From Pseudomonadota bacterium (GTDB lineage Bacteria; Pseudomonadota; Gammaproteobacteria; Steroidobacterales; Woeseiaceae), in assembly GCA_022567295.1 (NCBI GenBank), contig JADFHE010000010.1, forward strand, positions 35,285-78,248: 42,964 bases of DNA, written 5' to 3'. Position 1 is the first letter of the stretch. Every line of letters begins with the position of its first letter. Below the pieces are notes generated by a model. That model had not been told where the DNA came from. It saw nothing but the letters and a program-made list of their open reading frames with translations, and did not search any database. Both the position numbers and the translations under genes were made by a program. This document shows, piece by piece, positions 18,510-26,494 of the stretch.

Positions 18510-19111
18510 GCCTGCTCGCGTTAATCAAAGATCAGGCGCAGGCGCAATCAGTGCCTGAGGTCGTCGCCGTGTTGGCGGCGATCGCTTATCTCGGATTCGC
18601 CATTCGCCAGAACATTGTCTGCTGGATCTTCGCGGCGATCAGTACCGCAATCTACATCTGGCTGTTCGTTACGGCGAAGCTCTACATGGAGTCGGCACTT
18701 AACGCATTTTACCTCGTGATGGCGGGCTACGGTTGGACTGTATGGAAGACGGGTCGTCGCGAGGGCCACGATCTACCCGTCGTGGTTTGGCCGCTGAAGG
18801 CGCATCTGATCGCGATTGGGGCCGTTGTCTCGTTGAGCGCAGTGAGTGGGTTCCTGTTGAGCAGTCGCAGTGACGCGGCGTTTCCGTATGTCGACTCGTT
18901 GACGACCTGGTTCGCGATCTGGGGCACTTTTCTCGTGGCGCGCAAAGTGCTGGAGAACTGGTGGTACTGGTTGGTGATTGACGTCGCGTCGGTATTCATC
19001 TACTGGTCGCGTGATTTACATCTGACGAGTCTGCTGTTCATTGTCTACGTCATCATGATTCCGTTCGGCCTCGTCAGTTGGACGAGATCGATGCGCCGGC
19101 AAGAAGCGTAA
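18506..19111 (+). CDS. pnuT: PnuC-family permease, thiamine type (PnuT)
   Basis: This 201-residue inner-membrane protein has about seven hydrophobic segments and is typical of PnuC vitamin facilitators. The core shows WIFAAISTAIYIWLF, YGWTVWKTGR and NWWYWLVIDVASVFIYWSR, the W-rich segments that line the substrate site in this family. PnuC takes nicotinamide riboside, PnuT thiamine; placement under a TPP riboswitch with a kinase favours thiamine. The start is TTG 18506, overlapping the upstream TGA by one base pair set (TTGA), without a good Shine-Dalgarno, so translation is probably coupled. Facilitated uptake would depend on trapping by phosphorylation. Confidence 0.88.
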   Translation: MSLLALIKDQAQAQSVPEVVAVLAAIAYLGFAIRQNIVCWIFAAISTAIYIWLFVTAKLYMESALNAFYLVMAGYGWTVWKTGRREGHDLPVVVWPLKAHLIAIGAVVSLSAVSGFLLSSRSDAAFPYVDSLTTWFAIWGTFLVARKVLENWWYWLVIDVASVFIYWSRDLHLTSLLFIVYVIMIPFGLVSWTRSMRRQEA

Positions 19112-19113
19112 CC

Positions 19114-19920
19114 ATGGATCGTGATCCCGATAAGGTGCTCGCCGCCATTCCCGGTTGGGAAGATGCGACCTGGATCGAACAGGCTGGCGGCCTGACGAAC
19201 AAAACCTATCGAGTGACCCACGGTAATCTCACTGGCGTATTGAAGATAGATAAATTCGCACGCAGCGAACCGTTCAATTCGCGCCAAGCTGAAGCCCAGG
19301 TACAAAAAACGGCGGCGAAAGCAGGTCTGGCACCTCGCGTCATACTGGCCGACGACTGTATCTATTTCAGCGAATTCGTCGAAGGCACGGTCTGGGCTCG
19401 TCCCTGCCTGGACAAGGAAGGAAACCTGGAGCTTGTTGCGGCCGCTTTAAAACGACTGCATGCCTTACCCCTGACCGGCCGGTCATTCGATGCCAGCGTC
19501 GCGGCCAGGCGTTACGTCGAGCGAATCGAACGACTCGATCCCGAGATGATCAATCTGTGCACTGAAGTCATCGCCAGCATGCGGTTGCCGCGAAACCTGT
19601 GTTGTTGCCACAACGACCTCGTTGCAGAGAATTTGATTACGACGCCGGACCTGATGTTTCTGGATTGGGAGTATGCCTGCGACAACGATCCGTTCTTCGA
19701 CCTGGCGACGGTCGTCGAACACCACCAACTGAGCGCAGAGCAAATGACTCGATTGCTGGACGCTTATTTTGATGGCGACGGAAAGCGCTGGCGCGACAGC
19801 CTGGAGAAGCAGCGCAAGCTTTACCTGGCGTTGCTCTGCTTGTGGTTGGCATCGCGACCGGGCAGCGTTCGGGCCGAGATACAAAGTGTTGCGGAGCGCC
19901 TTGCTACCAGCTGTTCCTGA
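19114..19920 (+). CDS. thiK: Aminoglycoside/choline-kinase-fold phosphotransferase, probable thiamine kinase
   Basis: This 268-residue APH/ChoK-fold kinase has the catalytic loop CCCHNDLVAENL (His166-Asn167-Asp168) and the metal-binding FLDWEYACDNDPFFDLA (Asp184, Asp196). N-terminal GGLTNKTYRV forms the nucleotide loop. In this operon it most likely phosphorylates imported thiamine to thiamine monophosphate, trapping it in the cell; choline or another small alcohol is the alternative. The ATG at 19114 is 2 bp after the permease stop. An upstream in-frame TTG would overlap that gene. Its 3' end overlaps the convergent glyoxalase II gene by 17 bp. Confidence 0.82.
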   Translation: MDRDPDKVLAAIPGWEDATWIEQAGGLTNKTYRVTHGNLTGVLKIDKFARSEPFNSRQAEAQVQKTAAKAGLAPRVILADDCIYFSEFVEGTVWARPCLDKEGNLELVAAALKRLHALPLTGRSFDASVAARRYVERIERLDPEMINLCTEVIASMRLPRNLCCCHNDLVAENLITTPDLMFLDWEYACDNDPFFDLATVVEHHQLSAEQMTRLLDAYFDGDGKRWRDSLEKQRKLYLALLCLWLASRPGSVRAEIQSVAERLATSCS

Positions 19921-20695
19921 GTTCGCGCAACTTCAGAAATACAGCGCGTGCGTCTGGATTGTCGCCGACTGCAGGAAAGTCCTCGACCAGTTTTGCGATC
20001 ACTGATGAACTCCGCAGCCGCAAAAAAGTATTGATCTCTTTTTCCTGAGCCAGGGTTGTAACCAGTGCATTTTCGGGATCCTGATTTCTGTATTGGTCGA
20101 GCATCCCGGCGGCAACAGCATTATCGGGCTCGCGATCCAGAGTGAAGGCAAGATTGTTGAGCAGGTAATCATGCCCTGGATAAATCAACGTATCGTCGCC
20201 GAGTTTGTCGAGCTGCGTCTCAAAAGTGTCAAACAGTTCGTCGGGATGGCCACCGTTGTGGCAGTTGCCGGCACCTGCGTTGAACATCGTATCGCCGCTG
20301 AACAGTGCGGGCTGATCAGTTTGGGATAACAGGCAGATATGACTCATGGTGTGACCGGGTGTGTCGAGACACTCCAACTCGACGGTTGTGCCGACTTTGA
20401 TTATGTCGCCGGCGCCGACGCCCTGGTCCATATTCGGGATTCTGCTGCGGGCGTCTTGATGCGCGATCACTTTTGCCCCGGTCGCTTTGACGACACCCTT
20501 GTTACCGCCCGTATGATCGCCGTGCTCGTGCGTATTCAGGATTTGCGTAATTTTCCAGCCGCGTCGCGCAGCAACGGCAAGACATTTCCTGTAGTCCAGC
20601 GGATCAATCGCCAGCGCATCGCCCGTCTCAGGGCACGCGACGAGATAATTAAAATTGCGGTACGCATTGTTCGTCCAAATCTGCTCAACGATCAT
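19904..20695 (-). CDS. gloB: Hydroxyacylglutathione hydrolase (glyoxalase II)
   Basis: This 263-residue metallo-beta-lactamase-fold enzyme hydrolyses S-lactoylglutathione to lactate and glutathione. The binuclear metal motif THEHGDHTGG supplies His56, His58, Asp60 and His61. GHTMSHI and FSGDTMFNAGAGN supply the next ligands. The C-terminal HAGH domain is present, with YPGHDYLLNNL and a dense basic end (FLRLRSSSV) that binds glutathione. The length is typical. It overlaps the amidohydrolase gene upstream by 4 bp (ATGA), so the two are translationally coupled. Confidence 0.93.
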   Translation of the reverse strand: MIVEQIWTNNAYRNFNYLVACPETGDALAIDPLDYRKCLAVAARRGWKITQILNTHEHGDHTGGNKGVVKATGAKVIAHQDARSRIPNMDQGVGAGDIIKVGTTVELECLDTPGHTMSHICLLSQTDQPALFSGDTMFNAGAGNCHNGGHPDELFDTFETQLDKLGDDTLIYPGHDYLLNNLAFTLDREPDNAVAAGMLDQYRNQDPENALVTTLAQEKEINTFLRLRSSSVIAKLVEDFPAVGDNPDARAVFLKLRELRNSW

Positions 20696-22356
20696 TCTGC
20701 TGCCCCCGCATCGAACACCAACTCACCACTGACCCAGGTCTGCAGTACTTTGATGTCGTCAATTTCCGAAGTCGGAATCTCGAAATAGTCGCGATCAATA
20801 ACGATGAAATCTGCCCACTTGCCCGGCTCCAGGCTGCCCAGTCGGTCGTCCTGATTCGCGGCATAAGCGGCGGCCAATGTAAAAGAGTGCAGGGCCTCCG
20901 ATCTTGTCAACGCCTGCTCGGCATACCATCCACCTTCGGGCTCGCCGTCTCGTCCCTGTCGGGTGACGGCTGCATACAGCCCATGAAACGGATTTGAGAG
21001 TTCGACCGGAAAATCAGAGCCGTTCGCGAGCACGGCTCCGGAATTCAGCAGTCGGCGCCAGGCATAGCCACCGAGGATGCGGTCGGGCCCAACGCGATCC
21101 TCAGCCATGTTCTTATCACTGGTCGCATGCGTCGCCTGCATTGACGCAATGACGCCCAGCTCAGCGAAGCGGGGGATATCGGCCATTGCAATAATTTGCG
21201 CGTGTTCAACACGATTTCTCAGTGGTGACGGTATCCCGCCCTGTGCCTTGGCAAACGAGTTAAGTGCCATTCGGTTGCCCCTGTCACCGATCGCGTGAAT
21301 GCCAACCTGAAAGCCCATGTCATTGGCTTTGGCGACTTGCTGGTCGAGTTCCGGTTGGGTCCAGAAAGGCAGGCCGCGATTTTCGGCGTCGTCGCTGTAA
21401 GGCTCGAGCATGGCGGCCCCCCAGCTGCCCAACGCTCCGTCGGAGTAGATTTTTACAGACGCGATTTCCAGTCGGTCGTTGCCGTATTCCCTTATCGGCT
21501 GACCGATTGCGTCGAGGACTGCGCCGGCACCGCCGATCATCGCGTAAATACGCATATCCAATTCGTTGTTATCCGCCATCGACAGATAGACCTCAGCGTT
21601 CATCAGATTAATGCCCGCGTCGTGTACACTGGTGATGCCTTCGGCGATCAGCGCATCCACAGCAGAGTGAATAGCAGCACGCATTTCATTCTTGTTCGTG
21701 ACAGGTACCTTGGAAGCGATCAGCCTCATCGCCCTGTCGATTAGCACGCCGGTAGCGTGACCATTTTCGTCACGGATAATCTTGCCACCGACGGGATCCG
21801 CCGTATCGTCATCGATTCCAGCGAGTCCCAGCGCAACGCTGTTCGCCCAACCGGCGTGACCATCCACGCGGCGCAGCCAGACCGGGCGATCGCTGACCAC
21901 CGCATCGATATGGGCTGCGCGCGGATATTCCTGCACCGGCCACAGAACCTGATTCCAGCCGCGGCCGAGGATCCAGCGAGTGCGCGGTTTCGACGCCGCG
22001 TATGCCTCAATCTGACCGACCGCGGCTGCGATACTCGGACTGCCAGCTAAATCGAGGTTCGATCGGAGCGTACCCAGGCTGACGACGTGGCCATGCGCAT
22101 CCGTCAGGCCTGGCAGCACTGCATGGCCATGGCCATTCAGGAGAGCGGCGTCCGGGAACGAGGTAAGCAACGTATCGTCGCCCGTAGCCAGCACGCGGCC
22201 CGCGTCGTCGAAAACCAGAACGGAGAACGACTGCATACCGCCGTTCGTTGAGGTGTAGCCCTTGATGTTGTAGAAGGCGGTATCGGAGTGCGCGACGAAG
22301 GTGGTTGCCAGGACAAGAAGAGCGACGGCGGGCGAAACGTGTTTTATTGTTGTCAT
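20692..22356 (-). CDS. Secreted amidohydrolase (YtcJ-like, amidohydrolase family 3)
   Basis: This 554-residue metal-dependent amidohydrolase has an N-terminal signal peptide (hydrophobic core 10-22, cleavage near VAHSDT). The metal-binding HxH is in LPGLTDAHGHVVSLG, and the later EHAQII and IHAIGDRGN supply further ligands, with NGSDFPVE near the C-terminus. These match the YtcJ-like branch, whose substrates are mostly unknown. Export to the periplasm is typical for this branch in environmental Gammaproteobacteria. It is coupled to gloB through an ATGA overlap, but no functional link between the two is evident. Divergent from the broken FAH gene by 48 bp. Confidence 0.85.
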   Translation of the reverse strand: MTTIKHVSPAVALLVLATTFVAHSDTAFYNIKGYTSTNGGMQSFSVLVFDDAGRVLATGDDTLLTSFPDAALLNGHGHAVLPGLTDAHGHVVSLGTLRSNLDLAGSPSIAAAVGQIEAYAASKPRTRWILGRGWNQVLWPVQEYPRAAHIDAVVSDRPVWLRRVDGHAGWANSVALGLAGIDDDTADPVGGKIIRDENGHATGVLIDRAMRLIASKVPVTNKNEMRAAIHSAVDALIAEGITSVHDAGINLMNAEVYLSMADNNELDMRIYAMIGGAGAVLDAIGQPIREYGNDRLEIASVKIYSDGALGSWGAAMLEPYSDDAENRGLPFWTQPELDQQVAKANDMGFQVGIHAIGDRGNRMALNSFAKAQGGIPSPLRNRVEHAQIIAMADIPRFAELGVIASMQATHATSDKNMAEDRVGPDRILGGYAWRRLLNSGAVLANGSDFPVELSNPFHGLYAAVTRQGRDGEPEGGWYAEQALTRSEALHSFTLAAAYAANQDDRLGSLEPGKWADFIVIDRDYFEIPTSEIDDIKVLQTWVSGELVFDAGAAE

Positions 22357-22404
22357 CCGATTACTTTATCACGCGACATGCGGATAAAAGGGCAGGAACA
22401 GCCG

Positions 22405-23227
22405 ATGAGACTAACGAGCTTCGAAGCCGGCGGGCGGAAGACTTACGGTGTGCTGGAAGATAACGTGCTGCGTGAACCTGGTAACGCGTTTCGGTCCCGG
22501 TATACGGATCTGCGTGCGGTGATCGCGGGCGACGCTGTAGCAGAGCTGCTAGAGAATGACGATGGCGAGTCGCACGCGGTCGCTAACATTGAATTTCTCC
22601 CGCTCATCCCGCATCCGGATAAAATTCTGTGTGTCGGAGTAAATTATCGATCGCATATCGAAGAGATGGGTCGTGTTCGTGCGCTTTTCTGGCAGCCAGG
22701 TCGGCCATGATCAACCCATCGTGCGTCCGCGAGCGTCGGAGCATTTCGACTTTGAAGGCGAGTTCGCTGTCGTAATCGGCAAGCCGGCCCGGCACGTCTC
22801 TCGCGCCGATGCTCTCGATTTCGTCGCGGGTTATTGCTGCTTCATGGATGGATCTGTGCGCGACTGGCAGAATCACACGATGCAGTTCACGCCAGGCAAG
22901 AACTTTGATCGCAGCGGGTCGACAGGGCCGTGGCTCGTATCACGCGAGGATATTCCGGATCCGTCAGTCCTGAAACTCACGACTCGCGTGAACGGTCAGG
23001 TCATGCAGGAGGGCCGGTTGGCTGACCTCGTTTTCGATATTCCTGCGCTGATTGCCTACTGTTCAACATTCACTGGATTACTCCCGGGAGACGTAATTGC
23101 GACGGGAACCCCCGGAGGTGTCGGCGCAGCTCGCACGCCTCCGCTGTGGCTACGTGACGGTGACTTAGTCGAAGTGGAAATACCTGGAGTCGGCGTGCTG
23201 GCGAACCCAGTCAGGGACGAAGAGTGA
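22405..23227 (+). pseudogene. Fumarylacetoacetate hydrolase family gene, frameshifted
   Basis: The N-terminal part (MRLTSFEAGGRKTYGVLEDN up to VGVNYRSHIEEMGR) reads in one frame until about 22674. The rest (VFVRFSGSQVGHDQPIVRP to the stop at 23225-23227) continues in the next frame. In intact relatives about seven residues sit between EMGR and FxRF; here none remain. The best explanation is a 20- or 22-nt deletion at about 22672-22676 that removed them and shifted the frame. The catalytic core (HFDFEGEFAVVIGK, MDGSVRDWQ, TGTPGGVG) is otherwise well conserved, suggesting recent loss. A GTG at 22673 could still start a shortened product lacking the N-terminal domain. Confidence 0.85.
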
Positions 23228-23492
23228 GGTGGGTCGCGTTAGGCGTTGATTTTGCAGACAATGCAGCCCCTCCCTTGGTGTTGTGTTTATGCAACAAAAT
23301 TGTCTGAAATGTGTCTGAAACGCCTCGAATAGTTATAAAGGATTGACAAACTGTGGGTTTTCTGCGAATTTTCACCTCAACAAGCGTAGTCTTTCAGCAA
23401 CACTTGGACTTCGCAGAAGAATGCTAGACACCTTCAGGTACGACTTGGCGGGGGACTCAGGGGGCCAGGACCACGTGCTAACGTAGGTTTGT
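23228..23492. other. Non-coding interval with inverted and direct repeats, possible small RNA
   Basis: No credible gene is visible here. CAGACAAT (23255-23262) and ATTGTCTG (23299-23306) form an inverted repeat. TGTCTGAAA occurs twice, 11 bp apart (23301-23309 and 23312-23320). A -35-like TTGACA lies at 23343-23348 but lacks a convincing -10. The plus-strand end is a strong terminator. This combination would fit a small RNA of about 120-150 nt or a long 3' UTR; I recognise no known family. Confidence 0.4.
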
Positions 23493-23524
23493 AAAAAGCG
23501 GTTTCGCAAGAAGCCGCTTTTTTT
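23493..23524. terminator. Strong bidirectional Rho-independent terminator
   Basis: AAAAAGCGG followed by TTTC pairs with GAAG and CCGCTTTTT, giving a 13-bp stem with one G-T wobble, closed by a GCAA (GNRA) tetraloop. A run of seven T follows on the plus strand. On the minus strand the mirrored T-run sits 11 bp after the haloalkane dehalogenase stop, so it can serve both directions. Confidence 0.9.
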
Positions 23525-23535
23525 GTCTGTGATTC

Positions 23536-24405
23536 CTATGGCAGCCAGGCGTTGATGGCCGCGGTTATTTCGGCTGGCGAGTCTTCCTGAATAAAGTGAC
23601 TGCCAGCGACAGTGACTTCGGTCTGATTCGGAAAGCTGCGGCAAAATTCTCTTTGCGCGCCGGTCAGGATGGCGCCGGGCTCGGCGTTGATGAACAGCTT
23701 GGGTAGGTCGGACTGGCTCAGCCACTCTGCATACGCGTCGACCACGGCGCATACGTCTTCGGGCTCTCCTTGCAAAGGGATCTGGCGTGGCCAGGTCAGA
23801 GTGGGGCGCCGGTCTTCGCCCGCGGTCTCGAACGGGCGTCGATAAACCGCCATTTCATCGTCGGTCAGGCCACGCAATACCGATCCGGGCAGAACGCGCT
23901 CGACGAAAATATTTTTCTCCAGCACCATGGTTTCGCCGGCCTCGGAGCGAAAACCCTGAAACAACGGACGGATGGCCTCAGGCCAGTCGTCCCAGGTCAT
24001 AGTCTGCACGATGGCCTCCATATACACGATGCCTTTCACCTTCTCCGGGTTTTGCATCGCCCATTCAAAACCCAGTGCCGAACCCCAATCGTGGATGACA
24101 AGAGTTACGTTGGCAGTAAGCTGCAACTGTTCCCACGCCGCAAAGAGGTACGTCCTGTGTTCGGCGTATCGATAGCTGTCCGGCCCCGCATCGTCCAGCT
24201 TCTCCGAGTCGCCCATGCCGATCAAATCAACGGCGATGCAACGGCCACGGTTGGACAACCCCGGCATGATATTTCGCCACAAATAGGACGATGTCGGATT
24301 GCCGTGCTGAAAGACGATCGGGTCTCCTGCACCGATCTCAACGTAGGCCATCCGCTTGCCGTTGACATCCAGCGCCTTCTTTTCGAGTTCTTGCGTTGAG
24401 ATCAT
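23536..24405 (-). CDS. Haloalkane dehalogenase (HLD-II, LinB/DhaA-like)
   Basis: This 289-residue alpha/beta-hydrolase would cleave carbon-halogen bonds by water, yielding alcohol and halide. The full HLD-II pentad is visible: nucleophile Asp106 and halide-binding Trp107 ([10 protein letters not shown]), second halide-binding Asn36 ([13 protein letters not shown]), acid Glu130 (VYMEAIV) and base His270 ([11 protein letters not shown]). All are offset by exactly two from the LinB numbering I remember. Two adjacent ATG codons exist (24408 and 24405). AGGGAG is better spaced for the second. No export signal. It is followed closely by a strong terminator and divergent from the DUF4212 gene. The natural substrate is unknown. 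Confidence 0.9.
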   Translation of the reverse strand: MISTQELEKKALDVNGKRMAYVEIGAGDPIVFQHGNPTSSYLWRNIMPGLSNRGRCIAVDLIGMGDSEKLDDAGPDSYRYAEHRTYLFAAWEQLQLTANVTLVIHDWGSALGFEWAMQNPEKVKGIVYMEAIVQTMTWDDWPEAIRPLFQGFRSEAGETMVLEKNIFVERVLPGSVLRGLTDDEMAVYRRPFETAGEDRRPTLTWPRQIPLQGEPEDVCAVVDAYAEWLSQSDLPKLFINAEPGAILTGAQREFCRSFPNQTEVTVAGSHFIQEDSPAEITAAINAWLP

Positions 24406-24454
24406 CATCGTCTCCCTGCTACATTGAGCCACCATAACAAGAACGGTAGATATC

Positions 24455-24712
24455 ATGAATAAGGACAAACGTCTGGCGTATTGGCGCGCGAACCTGCGGC
24501 TCGTCGGCCTGTGCCTGGTCATCTGGTTTGTGTGCTCGTTCGGATTCGGTGTGTTGTTTGTTGAACAATTAAACAGCATCCGATTCGCCGGCTTCAAGTT
24601 GGGTTTCTGGTTTGCGCAGCAGGGATCGATCTACATATTCGTGCTACTGATCTTCTTTTACGCCTGGCGCATGAATCGTATTGATATTGAGCATGACGTC
24701 CATGAAGATTAA
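24455..24712 (+). CDS. DUF4212 small membrane subunit of a sodium/solute symporter
   Basis: This 85-residue protein has two transmembrane helices (about 16-38 and 52-72) and basic N-terminal and acidic C-terminal tails. It begins [11 protein letters not shown], the recognisable DUF4212 start. Members of this family are nearly always encoded just upstream of VC_2705-type SSS symporters, as here (9 bp gap), and are thought to be accessory subunits. Function on its own is unknown. It likely sits in the inner membrane with the symporter. Confidence 0.88.
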   Translation: MNKDKRLAYWRANLRLVGLCLVIWFVCSFGFGVLFVEQLNSIRFAGFKLGFWFAQQGSIYIFVLLIFFYAWRMNRIDIEHDVHED

Positions 24713-24721
24713 GGCGCAGTT

Positions 24722-26494
24722 ATGAGTCTTCAAGCACTGACGTTTATCGTCGTTGGATCGAGCTTCGCCCTCTATATAGGCATCGCGATCTGGTCGCGTG
24801 CGCACACTACCGGTGATTTCTACATCGCTGGCAGAAGCGTGTCGCCGCTGGCGAATGGCATGGCCACAGCGGCGGACTGGATGAGTGCTGCATCGTTTAT
24901 TTCGATGGCGGGCCTGATCGCGTTCCTGGGTTACGACGGCTCCGTCTATCTGATGGGCTGGACCGGTGGCTATGTATTACTGGCTCTGCTGCTGGCCCCG
25001 TATCTGCGCAAGTTCGGCAAGTTCACGGTTCCTGAATTCATCGGCGAGCGCTACTACTCCAAGACCGCTCGCATTGTCGCTGTCATTTGCCTGATCTTCA
25101 TATCCTTTACGTATGTCGCCGGACAAATGCGCGGCGTTGGTATCGTGTTCTCGCGGTTTCTCGAAGTGCCGGTAACATGGGGCCTGGTTATTGGGATGAC
25201 CGTGGTATTCGTGTACGCGGTCCTCGGCGGCATGAAGGGCATCACGTACACGCAGGTTGCACAGTATTGTGTGCTGATTTTTGCGTACACGGTGCCAGCG
25301 ATTTTCATCGCGATTCAGATCACCAGCAATCCCATTCCGCAACTCGCATTTGGCAGCGAAATCGTGGGCTCCGGAACGGCATTGCTCGACAAACTTGACG
25401 ACATCGTGACATCGCTGGGTTTTCACGAGTACACGTCGGGCACCAAGAGTCGCATTGATGTGTTCTGCATTACGATGGCGCTGATGGTCGGCACCGCCGG
25501 CCTGCCACACGTCATCGTTCGATTTTTTACGGTGCCGAAGGTGCGGGACGCCAGAATATCGGCGGGTTATGCATTACTGTTTATCGCGATTCTCTATACG
25601 ACCGCGCCCGCTGTCGGTTCGATGGCACGCTACAACCTGATCAATACGATTCAGATCGGTGAAGTGGGAGCGCCCGACGGCAATCTTGCCTACGACGAGC
25701 GTCCCGACTGGTTCAACACCTGGGAACGCACGGGTCTGGTCAAATTTGACGATAAGAACGGCGATGGGCGCGTGCAATACTACGATGATACGAACCCGTC
25801 GTTTGCGGCCAAGGCAGCGCAGTACGGCTGGCAGGGCAACGAACTCAGCGTCGATCGCGACATCATGGTACTCGCAAACCCCGAAATCGCAGGTTTGCCT
25901 AACTGGGTCATCGCGCTGGTCGCGGCGGGCGGTATCGCGGCGGCGTTATCGACTGCGGCTGGCCTGTTGCTGGTTATTTCCGCCGCTGTTTCACACGATT
26001 TGATCAAAGGTATTTTCATACCAAATATTTCCGAGAAGAATGAACTGCGAGCGGGTCGAATTGCGGCGGCGTTCGCCGTATTGGTCGCCGGTTACCTGGG
26101 TTTCGATCCGCCGGGATGGGTGGCACAGGTCGTGGCGTTCGCGTTCGGTCTCGCCGCGGCGTCGTTGTTCCCGGTTATCTTGCTTGGCATCTTCTTCAAG
26201 CGGGTCAATCGGGAAGGCGCTATCGCTGGAATGCTCACCGGATTGCTGTTTACCTACGGCTACATCGAGTTCTTCAAAGGACTGTTTCTCAAATGGGCGG
26301 GTGCGCCATGGGGAGTCAATACGGCGGACCACTGGTTCCTGGGTATCTCGCCAGAGGGAATAGGCGTCATCGGCATGAGCCTGAATTTTATCGTGGCGAT
26401 ATCCGTCAGCTTCATGACCAGCCCGCCACCTGAGCGCATTCAGCACATGGTTGAGCAGATACGTGTGCCACGCCACATGGACATTCAACAGTGA
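24722..26494 (+). CDS. Sodium:solute symporter, VC_2705 (acetate/ActP-like) subfamily
   Basis: This 590-residue SSS transporter has about 13 transmembrane helices. Signatures include FYIAGRSVSPLANGMATAAD and WMSAASFISMAGLIAFLG near the N-terminus and GGIAAALSTAAGLLLVISAA in the second half. A soluble loop of about 85 residues (about 300-390) contains DDKNGDGRVQYYDD, which looks like an EF-hand-type calcium loop. Family members take up acetate, propionate, lactate or similar carboxylates with sodium. The exact substrate is unknown. Its TGA overlaps the GTG of the peptidase gene (GTGA). Confidence 0.9.
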   Translation: MSLQALTFIVVGSSFALYIGIAIWSRAHTTGDFYIAGRSVSPLANGMATAADWMSAASFISMAGLIAFLGYDGSVYLMGWTGGYVLLALLLAPYLRKFGKFTVPEFIGERYYSKTARIVAVICLIFISFTYVAGQMRGVGIVFSRFLEVPVTWGLVIGMTVVFVYAVLGGMKGITYTQVAQYCVLIFAYTVPAIFIAIQITSNPIPQLAFGSEIVGSGTALLDKLDDIVTSLGFHEYTSGTKSRIDVFCITMALMVGTAGLPHVIVRFFTVPKVRDARISAGYALLFIAILYTTAPAVGSMARYNLINTIQIGEVGAPDGNLAYDERPDWFNTWERTGLVKFDDKNGDGRVQYYDDTNPSFAAKAAQYGWQGNELSVDRDIMVLANPEIAGLPNWVIALVAAGGIAAALSTAAGLLLVISAAVSHDLIKGIFIPNISEKNELRAGRIAAAFAVLVAGYLGFDPPGWVAQVVAFAFGLAAASLFPVILLGIFFKRVNREGAIAGMLTGLLFTYGYIEFFKGLFLKWAGAPWGVNTADHWFLGISPEGIGVIGMSLNFIVAISVSFMTSPPPERIQHMVEQIRVPRHMDIQQ

